NCBI GenBank assembly: GCA_017525015.1
Contig: JAFXUK010000004.1
Location: forward strand, 1-64,000
DNA length: 64,000 bases
Source: Bacilli bacterium
GTDB taxonomy: Bacteria; Bacillota; Bacilli; RF39; UBA660
Reading direction: 5' to 3'
The position numbers and the translations under genes were made by a program. Shown here in pieces: positions 7,507 through 16,789 of this stretch. The first letter of the stretch is position 1. Each line of letters starts with the position of its first letter. Under the pieces are notes generated by a model, which saw nothing but the letters and a program-made list of their open reading frames with translations, was not told the DNA's origin and searched no databases.

Positions 7507-8352
7507 CTATTTTTTTTCATAAGAATAATATGATTTATTTAAGTCAACATAACCACGGATTCCATCTACTGTTCCATAGTTCGTATATTGCCACATTGAG
7601 AACTCTCCATCATAGGTAACAACATCATTATATTGTGCTAACCAAATATCGTATTCTTTAAAATAACTTAAATCATAATGATTACTTAAAGCTGTAATAT
7701 TTCCATACAATACAGCATAATAACCATGTCCTCTAACATAGTCTAAAAATCTTAAAGCATTACGACTAATTCTCGCATCATCTATACCTTCAGCTCTATA
7801 TTGATTGAAATTTTCAAAGTCATAAGCAACTGGATAAGTAATTTCATAATCTTTAATTAGATTTAAAACAAAACTTGCTTCTTCCATTACTTCTACTTCA
7901 TTAATAGCAGCTGAATAAAAATAAATACCAACTGGAATTCCTACTCTATTAGCTTCTTTTATATTTCTTTCAAATTGACTATCTACATGTAATGTTCCTT
8001 CTTCTGCTAAATTTCTAACACCACATCTGATCATAACAAAGTCTATATCATCTTCTTTTACTTTGTCCCAGTCAATTTCTCCTTGCCAAGCTGAAACATC
8101 CATTCCTCTTACTTCTTTTTCTACTTTAACAACATCTAAATTATTATAAATATCTCTATCTTTACTCTTTATCTGAATAATTAAATTTTGAATTTCATCA
8201 AAGTTATTATTTTCTATTTCCATTCTTTGAGAAAAAGAAACTCTAACCAAATTAAGCAAAACTCCAAGCAAAAGACCAGTAAAAATCATTACTGTTGTTT
8301 TACGATGATGAATAGCAAATATTTTGAATCTGTCTATTAATCCATAATGCAT
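7507..8352 (-). CDS. Membrane-anchored GH25 lysozyme-like muramidase
   Basis: The 281-residue protein has an N-terminal membrane anchor (about 19-37) and a GH25 fold. Visible GH25 marks are GMDVSAWQGEIDWDKVKEDDIDFVMIRCG with the early Asp, the DFE acid pair in YPVAYDFENF, and the closing MWQYTNYGTVDGI. Enzymes of this family cleave the MurNAc-GlcNAc bond of peptidoglycan, so it probably acts in wall remodelling outside the membrane. It is monocistronic and divergent from trpS. Confidence 0.9.
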   Translation of the reverse strand: MHYGLIDRFKIFAIHHRKTTVMIFTGLLLGVLLNLVRVSFSQRMEIENNNFDEIQNLIIQIKSKDRDIYNNLDVVKVEKEVRGMDVSAWQGEIDWDKVKEDDIDFVMIRCGVRNLAEEGTLHVDSQFERNIKEANRVGIPVGIYFYSAAINEVEVMEEASFVLNLIKDYEITYPVAYDFENFNQYRAEGIDDARISRNALRFLDYVRGHGYYAVLYGNITALSNHYDLSYFKEYDIWLAQYNDVVTYDGEFSMWQYTNYGTVDGIRGYVDLNKSYYSYEKK

Positions 8353-8406
8353 ATTTACCGACCTCTAAAAGATTATAACAAAGAAAAATAAATAATTAAA
8401 CCATTA

Positions 8407-8435
8407 TTAACTTTTTATAGATGATGTGGTAAAAT
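8407..8435 (+). promoter_or_regulatory. Probable promoter of trpS
   Basis: TTAACT (8407-8412), a 17-base spacer and TAAAAT (8430-8435), 22 bases before the ATG. No T-box leader is seen here, unlike tyrS. Confidence 0.55.
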
Positions 8436-8456
8436 TATCTAAAGGAAGTGAAAATT

Positions 8457-9461
8457 ATGAAAAAAACAATCTTAACCGGTTTAAGACCAACTGGTAATTT
8501 ACATTTAGGTCATTATTTTGGAGCTGGTCAAAACTGGGTTAAATTACAAGATGATTATAATTTTTACCTAGAAATAGCTGACGTTCAAGCTTTAACAGAT
8601 AATTTCAATAATCCTGATAAAGTAAGAAAAAATGTTAAAGAAATAACAGCTGATTTACTAGCTATTGGCATAGATCCTGAAAAAGTTAATTTTTTTATTC
8701 AATCACAGATACCAGAAATAGCTGAATTAACCGTTTTTTATTCCAATCTAGTAACAATAGCTCGTTTACATAGAAATCCTACTGTAAAAACAGAAATGGC
8801 TCAAAAAAAAGAATTATTTGGTAATGAAGGTGAATCTATTACTTATGGATTCCTAGGTTATCCAGTTTCCCAAGCAGCTGATATAACTGCTTTTGATGGT
8901 GACTTAGTTCCTGTTGGTGAAGACCAATTACCTCTAATAGAACAATGCCGTGAAATAGTTCGTAAGTTTAATGCTATATACGGTGAAACTCTTAAAGAAC
9001 CAGAACCTTACCTTTCACAAAACAAACGTATCAAAGGTTTAGATGGAAATGATAAGATGGGTAAATCATTAGGAAATGCAATATTCTTAGTAGATGATGA
9101 TGAAACTATTAAAAATAAAATAATGGGTGCTGTAACCGATCCTGAAAAGATTAAAAAAGATGATCCAGCTAATCCAGATATCTGTATGGTTTATTACTAT
9201 CATAAATTAGTTAATAGTAATGAAAACATTAATACAATTTGTTCTGAGTGCCAAAAAGGTGCTAGAGGTTGTGTTCAATGTAAAAAAGAATTAATTGAAA
9301 AGATGCAAGAATTCTTAGCTCCTATTAGAGAAAGAAGAAAAAAATACGAAGAACATCCTGAACTAATAGATGAAATATTAGCTAAAGGAACTGAAAATGC
9401 TAAAGCTGTTGCTAAAGAACAAATGGCTAAAGTAAAAAAAGCAATGAAGATAGATTATTAA
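8457..9461 (+). CDS. trpS: Tryptophanyl-tRNA synthetase
   Basis: The enzyme of about 334 residues charges tRNA-Trp. It is a class I synthetase with the HIGH-type motif in GLRPTGNLHLGHYFGA (about 6-21) and the KMSKS-type motif in DKMGKSLGN (about 200-208). A four-Cys cluster CSECQKGARGCVQCK lies near residue 265. This is not a standard feature of short bacterial TrpRS and may bind metal. The start ATG is preferred because the GTG nine bases upstream lies inside the GGAAGTGA ribosome site. Confidence 0.95.
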   Translation: MKKTILTGLRPTGNLHLGHYFGAGQNWVKLQDDYNFYLEIADVQALTDNFNNPDKVRKNVKEITADLLAIGIDPEKVNFFIQSQIPEIAELTVFYSNLVTIARLHRNPTVKTEMAQKKELFGNEGESITYGFLGYPVSQAADITAFDGDLVPVGEDQLPLIEQCREIVRKFNAIYGETLKEPEPYLSQNKRIKGLDGNDKMGKSLGNAIFLVDDDETIKNKIMGAVTDPEKIKKDDPANPDICMVYYYHKLVNSNENINTICSECQKGARGCVQCKKELIEKMQEFLAPIRERRKKYEEHPELIDEILAKGTENAKAVAKEQMAKVKKAMKIDY

Positions 9462-9474
9462 TCTATCTTTTTTT
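9449..9474 (+). terminator. Terminator of trpS
   Basis: GATAGATT-ATT-AATCTATC followed by seven T, overlapping the stop codon. Confidence 0.85.
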
Positions 9475-9475
9475 A

Positions 9476-9503
9476 TGAAAAAAAGAACCTATTCATCAGG
9501 TTC
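9476..9503 (-). terminator. Terminator of rmuC
   Basis: On the minus strand AAGAACCT-GATGAAT-AGGTTCTT followed by seven T, overlapping the stop codon. Confidence 0.75.
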
Positions 9504-10568
9504 TTCTTCTGTATTAATCATTCCTACTTCTACATCATTAATAGAATCAAATCTTTTAGTAATTTTTTCTGTAGTAATATTAATATCTTTAATATCTTTT
9601 GTTACCGTATCAATACTACGTGATAATTTATCCCATCTTTCTCGATACTTAGCAAATTCTTTACTTAACTTATTTAATTCAATATGAATAACTTTAGCAT
9701 ACTTATCTCTTTCCATATTTTTAAGTATTACTTGAATAATTGTTAAAGTACTCATTAAAGTAGTTGGACTAGTTATCCATACTCTCTTCTCATAAGAATA
9801 TCTTAATAATTCTGGATGATATGCATTTAATTCAGCAAATATAGCTTCAGCTGGTAAAAACATAATAGCTTCATCACTAGTTTCCCCAGGAATAATATAT
9901 TTACTACTAATAGCATCTATATGTTTCTTAACATCACTCTTGAATAACTTAGTAGCTACACTTCTCTCCTCTGGTGATAAAGAACTATCAGTCATTCTTT
10001 CATAATTTTCTAATGGGAACTTACTATCTATACAAATCGTTCCTAATGGTTCTGGAGCATATAAAATAGAATCAGCAATAAAACCATTACTCATTGTATG
10101 TTGTAATTCATAAATATTTTTATTATTATCACCAAATACACTAGATAAAATATTATTTAAATTAACTTCACCAAATATACCTCTAGTTTTCTTATCTGTT
10201 AAAACACTTTGTAATCCAACTATTTCCGTTGATAAACTATCAATTTTCTTTTGAGCTTCATCAATCTTTGTTAGTCTTTCTAAAATATTATTAAATGTCT
10301 TATTTGTTTTTTCAAAGTTTTGATCTATTCGTTCATTAACTTTATTGTTAATAACATCTAACTTTTTTTCTAATTTATCATTTACTTTATCAAAGTCTTC
10401 AACTAAGAATTTATTAATATCAAATTTAAAATCACCTAAATCAGAATTAATATTCTTTTCTAACTTACCTAATCTTTCAATTAAATCATTATCATCTTTT
10501 CTTTTAAATAGATTTAAAATTCCAATAATTATTAGAATAATTAATAAAGCAATTATTATATAATCCAT
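9489..10568 (-). CDS. rmuC: RmuC family protein
   Basis: The protein of about 359 residues has one N-terminal membrane helix, a coiled coil over about residues 30-130, and the RmuC domain. Visible RmuC marks are GIFGEVNLNNILSSVFG, TICIDSKFPLENY and AIMFLPAEAIFAEL. RmuC has a restriction-endonuclease-like fold and limits inversions at short repeats in E. coli. The start MDYIIIALL follows the stop of the TVP38-family gene by one base, so the two are translationally coupled. Confidence 0.9.
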   Translation of the reverse strand: MDYIIIALLIILIIIGILNLFKRKDDNDLIERLGKLEKNINSDLGDFKFDINKFLVEDFDKVNDKLEKKLDVINNKVNERIDQNFEKTNKTFNNILERLTKIDEAQKKIDSLSTEIVGLQSVLTDKKTRGIFGEVNLNNILSSVFGDNNKNIYELQHTMSNGFIADSILYAPEPLGTICIDSKFPLENYERMTDSSLSPEERSVATKLFKSDVKKHIDAISSKYIIPGETSDEAIMFLPAEAIFAELNAYHPELLRYSYEKRVWITSPTTLMSTLTIIQVILKNMERDKYAKVIHIELNKLSKEFAKYRERWDKLSRSIDTVTKDIKDINITTEKITKRFDSINDVEVGMINTEEEPDE

Positions 10569-10569
10569 A

Positions 10570-11157
10570 CTAATACTTATCATCAATACCATACTTATCA
10601 CCTACATATCTACTTACTAAATAACCAGCTAATACTAAAAGAATTACTTTAATTAGTGCATATGGATTAGTAAGACTTTCTAATAAACTTGTTCCAATAA
10701 AACCACAGAAAATAACAACACAAACTTTACCTAATAATAAAGAATATAAGAATTTCTTTACTGGTATATGTGATAAACCAGCTCCAACATTAATAAAAAA
10801 TGAAGGTGCAAAAGGTATAGATATAATCAAAACAATCTGACTAAATTTTAATTTATCTATCGTTTTCATTAATTTATGTTCTTTTTTCTTTTTATAAAAC
10901 CATTTGCTTAAACCATTACGGCATAAATAAAAAGTAATAAAACTACCTAAAACTGTACAACACCATGAAATAGTTCCCCCAATTATAAAACCTAGTGTAT
11001 GAACATTTATTGTTACAAACACAAAAAGTGGTAAAAAAGCTAGAACTCCTTCTACTATTATTAGTAAAGAACTAATTATTGGAGCCCATGGACCTAATCC
11101 TTCTAGAAAAGTATCCAACCACTCATTTATGTTTTGAAAAAACTCAATTATTTCCAT
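10570..11157 (-). CDS. TVP38/TMEM64 (VTT domain) membrane protein
   Basis: The 195-residue protein has five to six hydrophobic segments. The VTT/SNARE-associated pattern is visible in GPWAPIISSLLIIVEGVLAFLP and the re-entrant PFAPSFFINVGAGLSHIPVKKFLYSLLLG. Members (YtxB, DedA relatives) are implicated in lipid scrambling or membrane homeostasis. The gene is first in an operon with rmuC. Confidence 0.85.
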   Translation of the reverse strand: MEIIEFFQNINEWLDTFLEGLGPWAPIISSLLIIVEGVLAFLPLFVFVTINVHTLGFIIGGTISWCCTVLGSFITFYLCRNGLSKWFYKKKKEHKLMKTIDKLKFSQIVLIISIPFAPSFFINVGAGLSHIPVKKFLYSLLLGKVCVVIFCGFIGTSLLESLTNPYALIKVILLVLAGYLVSRYVGDKYGIDDKY

Positions 11158-11237
11158 AAAACATCACACTTTTATTATAGATTATACCTCTTTAAAAAAC
11201 AATTGTTCTATTTATAAAGATGTAAATACTTTACTCC

Positions 11238-11267
11238 ATAAAAAAGATGACTATTTCTAGTCATCTC
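11238..11267 (-). terminator. Terminator at the end of the Tad/T4SS block
   Basis: On the minus strand GATGACTA-GAAA-TAGTCATC is followed by six T. It overlaps the stop of the coupling-protein gene and closes the 27 kb block. Confidence 0.85.
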
Positions 11268-13947
11268 CAAAGAAGTCATCAAAGAATTCATCATCTGATA
11301 TAACATTGTTATTTTTAATAACAACTTTATCAGGATCAACATTAACATTTGTCTTTTCAGTTTCTATCTTAACAGTTGGTTTAGCTTCTGATACGCTATC
11401 AACTTTTACTTCTTTTGAATAAATATTATAATCATTCAATTTCTCTGAAACGTCTTTTAAATCATCTTTCTTGATTCTTGCAATATCATCATAATTATTA
11501 CTTGGTTCTTCCTTAACATTATCAATTACGTTAGGAATAGAATTGTAGATATTGTAATCATTATCATTAGGTCTTACAACTGTTCCACTAGTCAAGTTAG
11601 GCTTAATAATTGAAGCATCTTCTACCTTTGGTAAATCATCAAAAACATCATCATTTTCTTCAACTGGACTACTTGTAGCAACTGCAATATTTGCTTTTTC
11701 ATTACCAATTGAGATTTCTGTTTTATTAACCTCAGGTATAACTTTCTCTTCTTTTTCTGGACTAGCATTGAACACATTATATTCATAATGATTAACAACT
11801 GTTTTAGGTTCTTCTTTAACCTTTTCTTCAGTTTCATCCTTAGTATTATATTTTACTGTAACATCAGGAGTAACATCTTTAACAGTTGGTTGTTCAACCG
11901 TAATCTTAATATTATCTTCTAACTTAGGTAAATCTGCAGATATTTCAACATCTTTATCATCGCTAGCTTTCTTCTTTTCTAATTCTCTCTTTTGACGTTC
12001 TTCTTCAGCGTCTAATTCAGCAATTTTCTTATCGATGTCTTTCATCATTTGGTCAAGATCTAAACCTCCACCCATTCCACCAAACATTCCGCCATCAGAA
12101 GAAGGTGATGAGAATGGAGAATCTCCACCAAATGAACCACCATCAAAGCCGCCACCGAATGGACTACCACCGAATGGACTACCACCACCAAATGGACTAC
12201 CACCAGGAGCATTATCTTTACCATCTATAGAGTTTAACATATTATTACGTTTTTTCTCTTTAACAAATGTTTTTAAATCAAATGTTTCAACAGGTTCTTT
12301 TTGACGTACTGGGAATTCAGCTTCAATATGAGGATGTCCCCAATTCATCTTAAAGTTTGGTGTATATTTTGTTTTAAATGGTGCCATACGCCATCTAATA
12401 ATAATTGCTTCGAATAATTTTAACTTTTGTAAATCTGTAACTGTAACAAGTGGTGTAGATGCAGTTTTATCTTTATCACTAGATTTAACCTCACCACACA
12501 TTTTACTAATTTCTTCTAGAGCAGATAACTCTGTACTAATTAAGTAAACTAAGTTACCACAGTTACCTTTAATTGTTTCAGCATCTTCATTACCATAAAC
12601 ACTTTTTAATTGTGCAAAGTTCTGAATAATGAATGTAAATCTTATAGCACGAGAACGAGCTGCTGTAACCATTGTAGTAACATCTTTTAAAGGTGGCATA
12701 TTAGCAAACTCATCAAGAATAAAGTTTGTTCTATAAGGTAATTTACCACCATTAGCTTGAGCAACATCAATTAATGTTTCATAACATTGTTTAATAAAGA
12801 TTGTTGCCAAACTATGATATGTTGTTTTTTCATCATGAATTACAATAAATACAGCTGTCTTTTCTTTACCAATGTTACGCATATCAAAATCACTATATGC
12901 TAACATTTCTGATAAGTTTTCACGTGATGCAAATAATCTTATCTTTTGTCTAAATACAGATAAAATACCACCTTTTGTTTCTTGAGGAGCATTAATTGTA
13001 TTAGATGCGAATACATATGGAGAAGAACCTTCTCCTTTCATTGTAAAGTATTCTTTAATATAATTACTTGCCGCGAATTTATCTTCACCAACAGTACTCA
13101 TTAAGTTTATTGTATTTAAATTTATTTCTTTTTCTTTAGCATCTTCAAATAAACCTAAAGCTAATCCTGAGAAGTAGTCAGCTGCTGATTTTTCCCAGAA
13201 AGGATCTCCACTTTTATTATTTGGATCATATAAGATATTTAAAGCAACGTCATCCAATAACTCTGTAGCTTTATCTTGATTACCATTCTTGTAATATTGA
13301 TAAGGCAAAGTAAGTGGATTCCAAGCATTACCATTTTGTGGATCACGGAAGTTTAATACGACAACGTTATATCCTCTTTCTCTCATGTAATTACTTGCTG
13401 CCTTATATAACTCACCTTTAGGGTCGGTAATAATCATACTCTCGCCTTTTTTAATTAATAATTCTACCATTGGTTCAACGATAGTTTGTGATTTACCTGA
13501 ACCAGTAGAACCTATTACTAGGTTATGATATTCACCATTATCTACCCATAAACGTTTTCCATCATTAACTAAAGGTATACCAGCATATTGAGAATCTGTA
13601 GCTAAAGGGTCAACTTCTTCAACACCTTTATCACTTTTCATTTCTCTTTCTTTTGACCATCTAGAATAACCTTTGTCATCTTTATTACTTATTTCAAATC
13701 CTATACCACTTTTACGTTCAAAAATATAAGATGAAACACCAGAGAAAATTATAACTAAAAATATTACAAATAAAATTAAAGTAACTGGTAATTGAGTTGA
13801 AAGTCCAGGAAATGGGCTTAAACCAGAAAAGTGTCCATAAACACTTAATGTATTAATATTACCAGTAATTATTGCACACAAATACAATAGCATTGCTGCA
13901 AAAATGCCAAACATAATTAGGTCTTTACCAGAAATACGAAATTTCAT
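11257..13947 (-). CDS. virD4: VirD4/TraG-family T4SS coupling ATPase
   Basis: The 896-residue protein has two N-terminal membrane helices (about 9-28 and 52-72) and a RecA-like motor domain. Walker A is GSTGSGKS (about 146-153), Walker B is in FILDEFANMPPL (about 409-420), and the TAARSRAIRFTFIIQNFAQL stretch is typical of VirD4/TraG. Coupling proteins recruit substrates to the secretion channel. Unusually, residues about 575-635 are Gly/Pro/Ser/Phe repeats, followed by about 260 charged, disordered residues ending in DDEFFDDFFGDD. The gene is last in the block and is separated from the lipoprotein gene by a hairpin terminator. Confidence 0.93.
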   Translation of the reverse strand: MKFRISGKDLIMFGIFAAMLLYLCAIITGNINTLSVYGHFSGLSPFPGLSTQLPVTLILFVIFLVIIFSGVSSYIFERKSGIGFEISNKDDKGYSRWSKEREMKSDKGVEEVDPLATDSQYAGIPLVNDGKRLWVDNGEYHNLVIGSTGSGKSQTIVEPMVELLIKKGESMIITDPKGELYKAASNYMRERGYNVVVLNFRDPQNGNAWNPLTLPYQYYKNGNQDKATELLDDVALNILYDPNNKSGDPFWEKSAADYFSGLALGLFEDAKEKEINLNTINLMSTVGEDKFAASNYIKEYFTMKGEGSSPYVFASNTINAPQETKGGILSVFRQKIRLFASRENLSEMLAYSDFDMRNIGKEKTAVFIVIHDEKTTYHSLATIFIKQCYETLIDVAQANGGKLPYRTNFILDEFANMPPLKDVTTMVTAARSRAIRFTFIIQNFAQLKSVYGNEDAETIKGNCGNLVYLISTELSALEEISKMCGEVKSSDKDKTASTPLVTVTDLQKLKLFEAIIIRWRMAPFKTKYTPNFKMNWGHPHIEAEFPVRQKEPVETFDLKTFVKEKKRNNMLNSIDGKDNAPGGSPFGGGSPFGGSPFGGGFDGGSFGGDSPFSSPSSDGGMFGGMGGGLDLDQMMKDIDKKIAELDAEEERQKRELEKKKASDDKDVEISADLPKLEDNIKITVEQPTVKDVTPDVTVKYNTKDETEEKVKEEPKTVVNHYEYNVFNASPEKEEKVIPEVNKTEISIGNEKANIAVATSSPVEENDDVFDDLPKVEDASIIKPNLTSGTVVRPNDNDYNIYNSIPNVIDNVKEEPSNNYDDIARIKKDDLKDVSEKLNDYNIYSKEVKVDSVSEAKPTVKIETEKTNVNVDPDKVVIKNNNVISDDEFFDDFFGDD

Positions 13948-13995
13948 TAATAATTCACCCCAAATCTAAAAATATTATACTATTAAAAGGCCAAA

Positions 13996-14022
13996 AATAA
14001 AAGGAGTTTATCCTTTTATTTT
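13996..14022 (-). terminator. Hairpin between the lipoprotein gene and virD4
   Basis: On the minus strand AATAAAAGGA-TAAAC-TCCTTTTATT is followed by T. It overlaps the lipoprotein stop codon and may attenuate read-through into virD4. Confidence 0.75.
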
Positions 14023-14774
14023 TTTATTTTAGACAAAATAAGTGCTGCGAATAAGAAAACACCAATAGCAATTACTCCGGTCAATATCGGATGTTCATCA
14101 AAAAAGCTTTTCTCCTTTTCTGACTTTTTACCATTTTCACCTTCTGGATCTCCTGCTTCACCATCTTCTAAAGTATTATCTAATACCATATATATACCTT
14201 TTTTAGTACTACTTGTAAAGTTCCAAGTATATATTCCATCTTTTTCAGAATCAGCATTACTTTCTAATACTTTATAATCTGTTCTTATATTAATAGTTAC
14301 ATTTTCTAATTTAGGATATGTATTGAATACCTTTAATCCTGTTATATCAGATGAAATCGTAATTTTCCTCTTTTCTTCAGGAAGTTTACTAGATACTGGT
14401 TTAGAATATCCTTTTAATTGAAATGATCTAAAAGCACTTTTTACTGCTGTAGAATTACTATATTGTCCCATTGGGAATTTATAACTATAGGTTGTATTAT
14501 AACCAGTTCCTAAATCTTGTTGATTCATTACATAATAAGTAACTCCACTCTTAGGAATGTCTGGTTCTGTATCAGCGACAATAACATCATAGAAAACAGG
14601 AACATTCTTTCTAAAACCCTCTTTAATTTGTTCTTTAGTATATAAATTATCTTCTAATGTTGTAATTGATACTTTTTCCTCTATTCCTTCATGAGTAATA
14701 TTTATATCAACATTAGCTGTACAACCACACAATATAAACACAAATCCAATTAATAATATTAATCTTTTTTTCAT
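14016..14774 (-). CDS. Lipoprotein with C-terminal membrane helix, T4SS-linked
   Basis: The protein of about 252 residues begins with a lipoprotein signal (RLILLIGFVFILCGCTA; the lipobox allows lipidation at the first or second Cys). A mostly beta extracellular region follows, then an acidic linker, one C-terminal helix (about 231-248) and a short basic tail. It would be tethered at both ends on the outer face of the membrane. I do not recognise the family. Its position between the wall hydrolase and VirD4 suggests a structural part of the secretion channel. The second ATG is chosen for ribosome-site spacing. Confidence 0.72.
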   Translation of the reverse strand: MKKRLILLIGFVFILCGCTANVDINITHEGIEEKVSITTLEDNLYTKEQIKEGFRKNVPVFYDVIVADTEPDIPKSGVTYYVMNQQDLGTGYNTTYSYKFPMGQYSNSTAVKSAFRSFQLKGYSKPVSSKLPEEKRKITISSDITGLKVFNTYPKLENVTINIRTDYKVLESNADSEKDGIYTWNFTSSTKKGIYMVLDNTLEDGEAGDPEGENGKKSEKEKSFFDEHPILTGVIAIGVFLFAALILSKIKK

Positions 14775-14786
14775 ATACATTTCTCC

Positions 14787-16709
14787 CTATTTAGTCTTTG
14801 CATGAGTAGAATAATAACCTTCCATATCTACTCCCCAATAACCACTATCAGCAAAAGAACGTCTTGTAAACAAAACTCCTCTTTCATTACCACTTGCTTC
14901 AGCACAAATATATTGATGGTTTTCTTCATCTATTCCAACAACTAAAACAACGTGATGCTCGCTTTCAAGTAAATCTCCTGGTTGAATTACCGCTTGTGAA
15001 CTAGATAAAGTAACTCTTCTAACGCCTGGTAGATTTTGGAAATTACTAGCTAAATTAACACTAACATTAAATCCACCATTATTAATTGCCCATGGAACAA
15101 ATCCAGAACAATCTAATCCACAATAAGCATAAACTTGACCGTTAGCCGTAGTATGACAATCGGTACTACCCCATCTAGCTTTAGCACCATCAGCAATACC
15201 ATCACCATGGCCACCACCCCAGAAATAAGGTACCTTAACATCATAATTATTACCAAGTTCAGCAATTAATGTAACAGCTGCAGCAACAACTCCTGCACGC
15301 GTTCCAAATCCATTTTTATCAACATTAGAAGATATCTTCTGATTAAATGCTTCTAAACTTGTTCCTTTACTTTGTAAAAACTGATCTAATGGTTCATGAA
15401 GTATTTCATCATCATCAGAATTCAATTCATAATTACCATAATCAATATTTCCATATTTTGCTCTACCAGAACCACTAGATGGTTCAATAACAGCAGTATC
15501 TATGATTAAAAGCACAAGTATTAACAATAAAATAACAATTCCCGCTATATAAGGATGAGATACTAGAAAACTAAGGGCTTTTTTACCTAAACTTACTTTT
15601 CCGTGTTCAGCTTCTGTAGACTCGGTATTTCCACCACCATCTAGTTTTCCACCAGAACCACCATCTCCACCTCTATTTAATCCTAATCTTGAGAATGGAT
15701 TAAGTTTTTGTTTTATATTATTAAATGTATTACTTAAAGGATTTAAACTTCTTGGTCTTGAACCACCATTATCAGAAGCACCATTACTACTAACTGGTCC
15801 ATTGGCTCTATTTTGATGGTCTAAATTCCTTCTTGCATTAGCAGTAGGATCATTTCTTCCTTGCTGCATATTTCTAGTAGCACCATATCCGTTACCACCA
15901 GGTCCTCCTTGAGTATCACTGCCTCTTCTTCCATTATCAACAGCATCTGGACCTGCTTCACCAGGTCCTTGATCTCTACCTGGCCCTTGGTTATTACCTA
16001 ATCCACTATTTGGATTTTCACCAAGATCATCTTTTTTATCTAAGCCACCAGGTCCTCCACCTTCTTCACCTAATCCTTGATTAGGTTGATTTGGTAAACC
16101 ATTATTAACTCCTGGTCCTTCAGCTCCTTCTGGAATACCTTCAGTTGCTCGTTCTCCAGGTTGACCTAAATTTTCATCATAAGGATCACTTCGTGGTCCT
16201 GAACCTACATCTGATCCACCACCAGCTCCTCCAGGTCCACCACCTACTTCTGCAGTTTCGGCGCCACCAGCTCCTCCTGGTACATTTGCTCCACCAGCAC
16301 CAACTGGTGCAGCTTGTTGTGGATCCTCAGGGCCAGGTCTTCTACCACTATTAGGGCCTTGATATCCGTTATCAACACCATCTTGATTATAATCTCTACT
16401 TCGATCACTATAATGTTCACTAGAATGATCTGTAGCATCTCTTTCAGTAGTTATATGTCTATCTGGATTATATCCATTCGAAGTAGGATCTTCTTCTGGT
16501 TTAGATTCAGACTCTGATTCAGACTCTGTTTCGTGTTCTGAATCTTTTTCTGGTTCTATAACCGTATCATCTACCTGTTCTTCCTTAGGCTTTTTCTTCA
16601 TTTCGTTTAATTTATCTTCAATGGTATTACTACCTGAAACACTCTCTTCAAGTACTTCTGGGTCTTCATCTCTAACACCAACTGTCCATGTTCTTTTATT
16701 ATCAGCCAT
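14787..16709 (-). CDS. NlpC/P60-like peptidoglycan hydrolase (VirB1 role), membrane-anchored
   Basis: The 640-residue protein has a cytosolic acidic/Gly-Pro-rich region (about 1-375), one membrane helix (about 385-408) and a C-terminal Cys peptidase domain of about 200 residues. The nucleophile Cys is in YCGLDCSGFVPWA and a catalytic His is in SEHHVVLVVGI, as in NlpC/P60 or CHAP enzymes. Gram-positive T4SSs carry such a hydrolase to open the wall for the channel. An HxG-rich loop (GGGHGDGIADG) precedes the Cys. The long Gly-rich cytosolic tail is unusual. It is six bases upstream of the lipoprotein gene. Confidence 0.85.
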   Translation of the reverse strand: MADNKRTWTVGVRDEDPEVLEESVSGSNTIEDKLNEMKKKPKEEQVDDTVIEPEKDSEHETESESESESKPEEDPTSNGYNPDRHITTERDATDHSSEHYSDRSRDYNQDGVDNGYQGPNSGRRPGPEDPQQAAPVGAGGANVPGGAGGAETAEVGGGPGGAGGGSDVGSGPRSDPYDENLGQPGERATEGIPEGAEGPGVNNGLPNQPNQGLGEEGGGPGGLDKKDDLGENPNSGLGNNQGPGRDQGPGEAGPDAVDNGRRGSDTQGGPGGNGYGATRNMQQGRNDPTANARRNLDHQNRANGPVSSNGASDNGGSRPRSLNPLSNTFNNIKQKLNPFSRLGLNRGGDGGSGGKLDGGGNTESTEAEHGKVSLGKKALSFLVSHPYIAGIVILLLILVLLIIDTAVIEPSSGSGRAKYGNIDYGNYELNSDDDEILHEPLDQFLQSKGTSLEAFNQKISSNVDKNGFGTRAGVVAAAVTLIAELGNNYDVKVPYFWGGGHGDGIADGAKARWGSTDCHTTANGQVYAYCGLDCSGFVPWAINNGGFNVSVNLASNFQNLPGVRRVTLSSSQAVIQPGDLLESEHHVVLVVGIDEENHQYICAEASGNERGVLFTRRSFADSGYWGVDMEGYYSTHAKTK

Positions 16710-16763
16710 AGTATCACCAGTTTCTCTTATATACTATAAAAAGTATATCATAAATTAAACCAA

Positions 16764-16789
16764 GAAAAAAGCTAGTAAATACTACTAGC
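16764..16789 (-). terminator. Hairpin after the virB4 C-terminal gene
   Basis: On the minus strand GCTAGTA-GTATT-TACTAGC is followed by six T, directly downstream of the stop codon. Confidence 0.8.

Noticed and set aside
7480..7515. A terminator after the lysozyme gene
   Set aside because: Only a four-base stem can be formed among A/T runs, too weak to support a call.
8400..8456. A T-box leader for trpS
   Set aside because: The space is too short and the GGTGGNACCGCG element is absent. The only T-box found is the one before deoC-tyrS.
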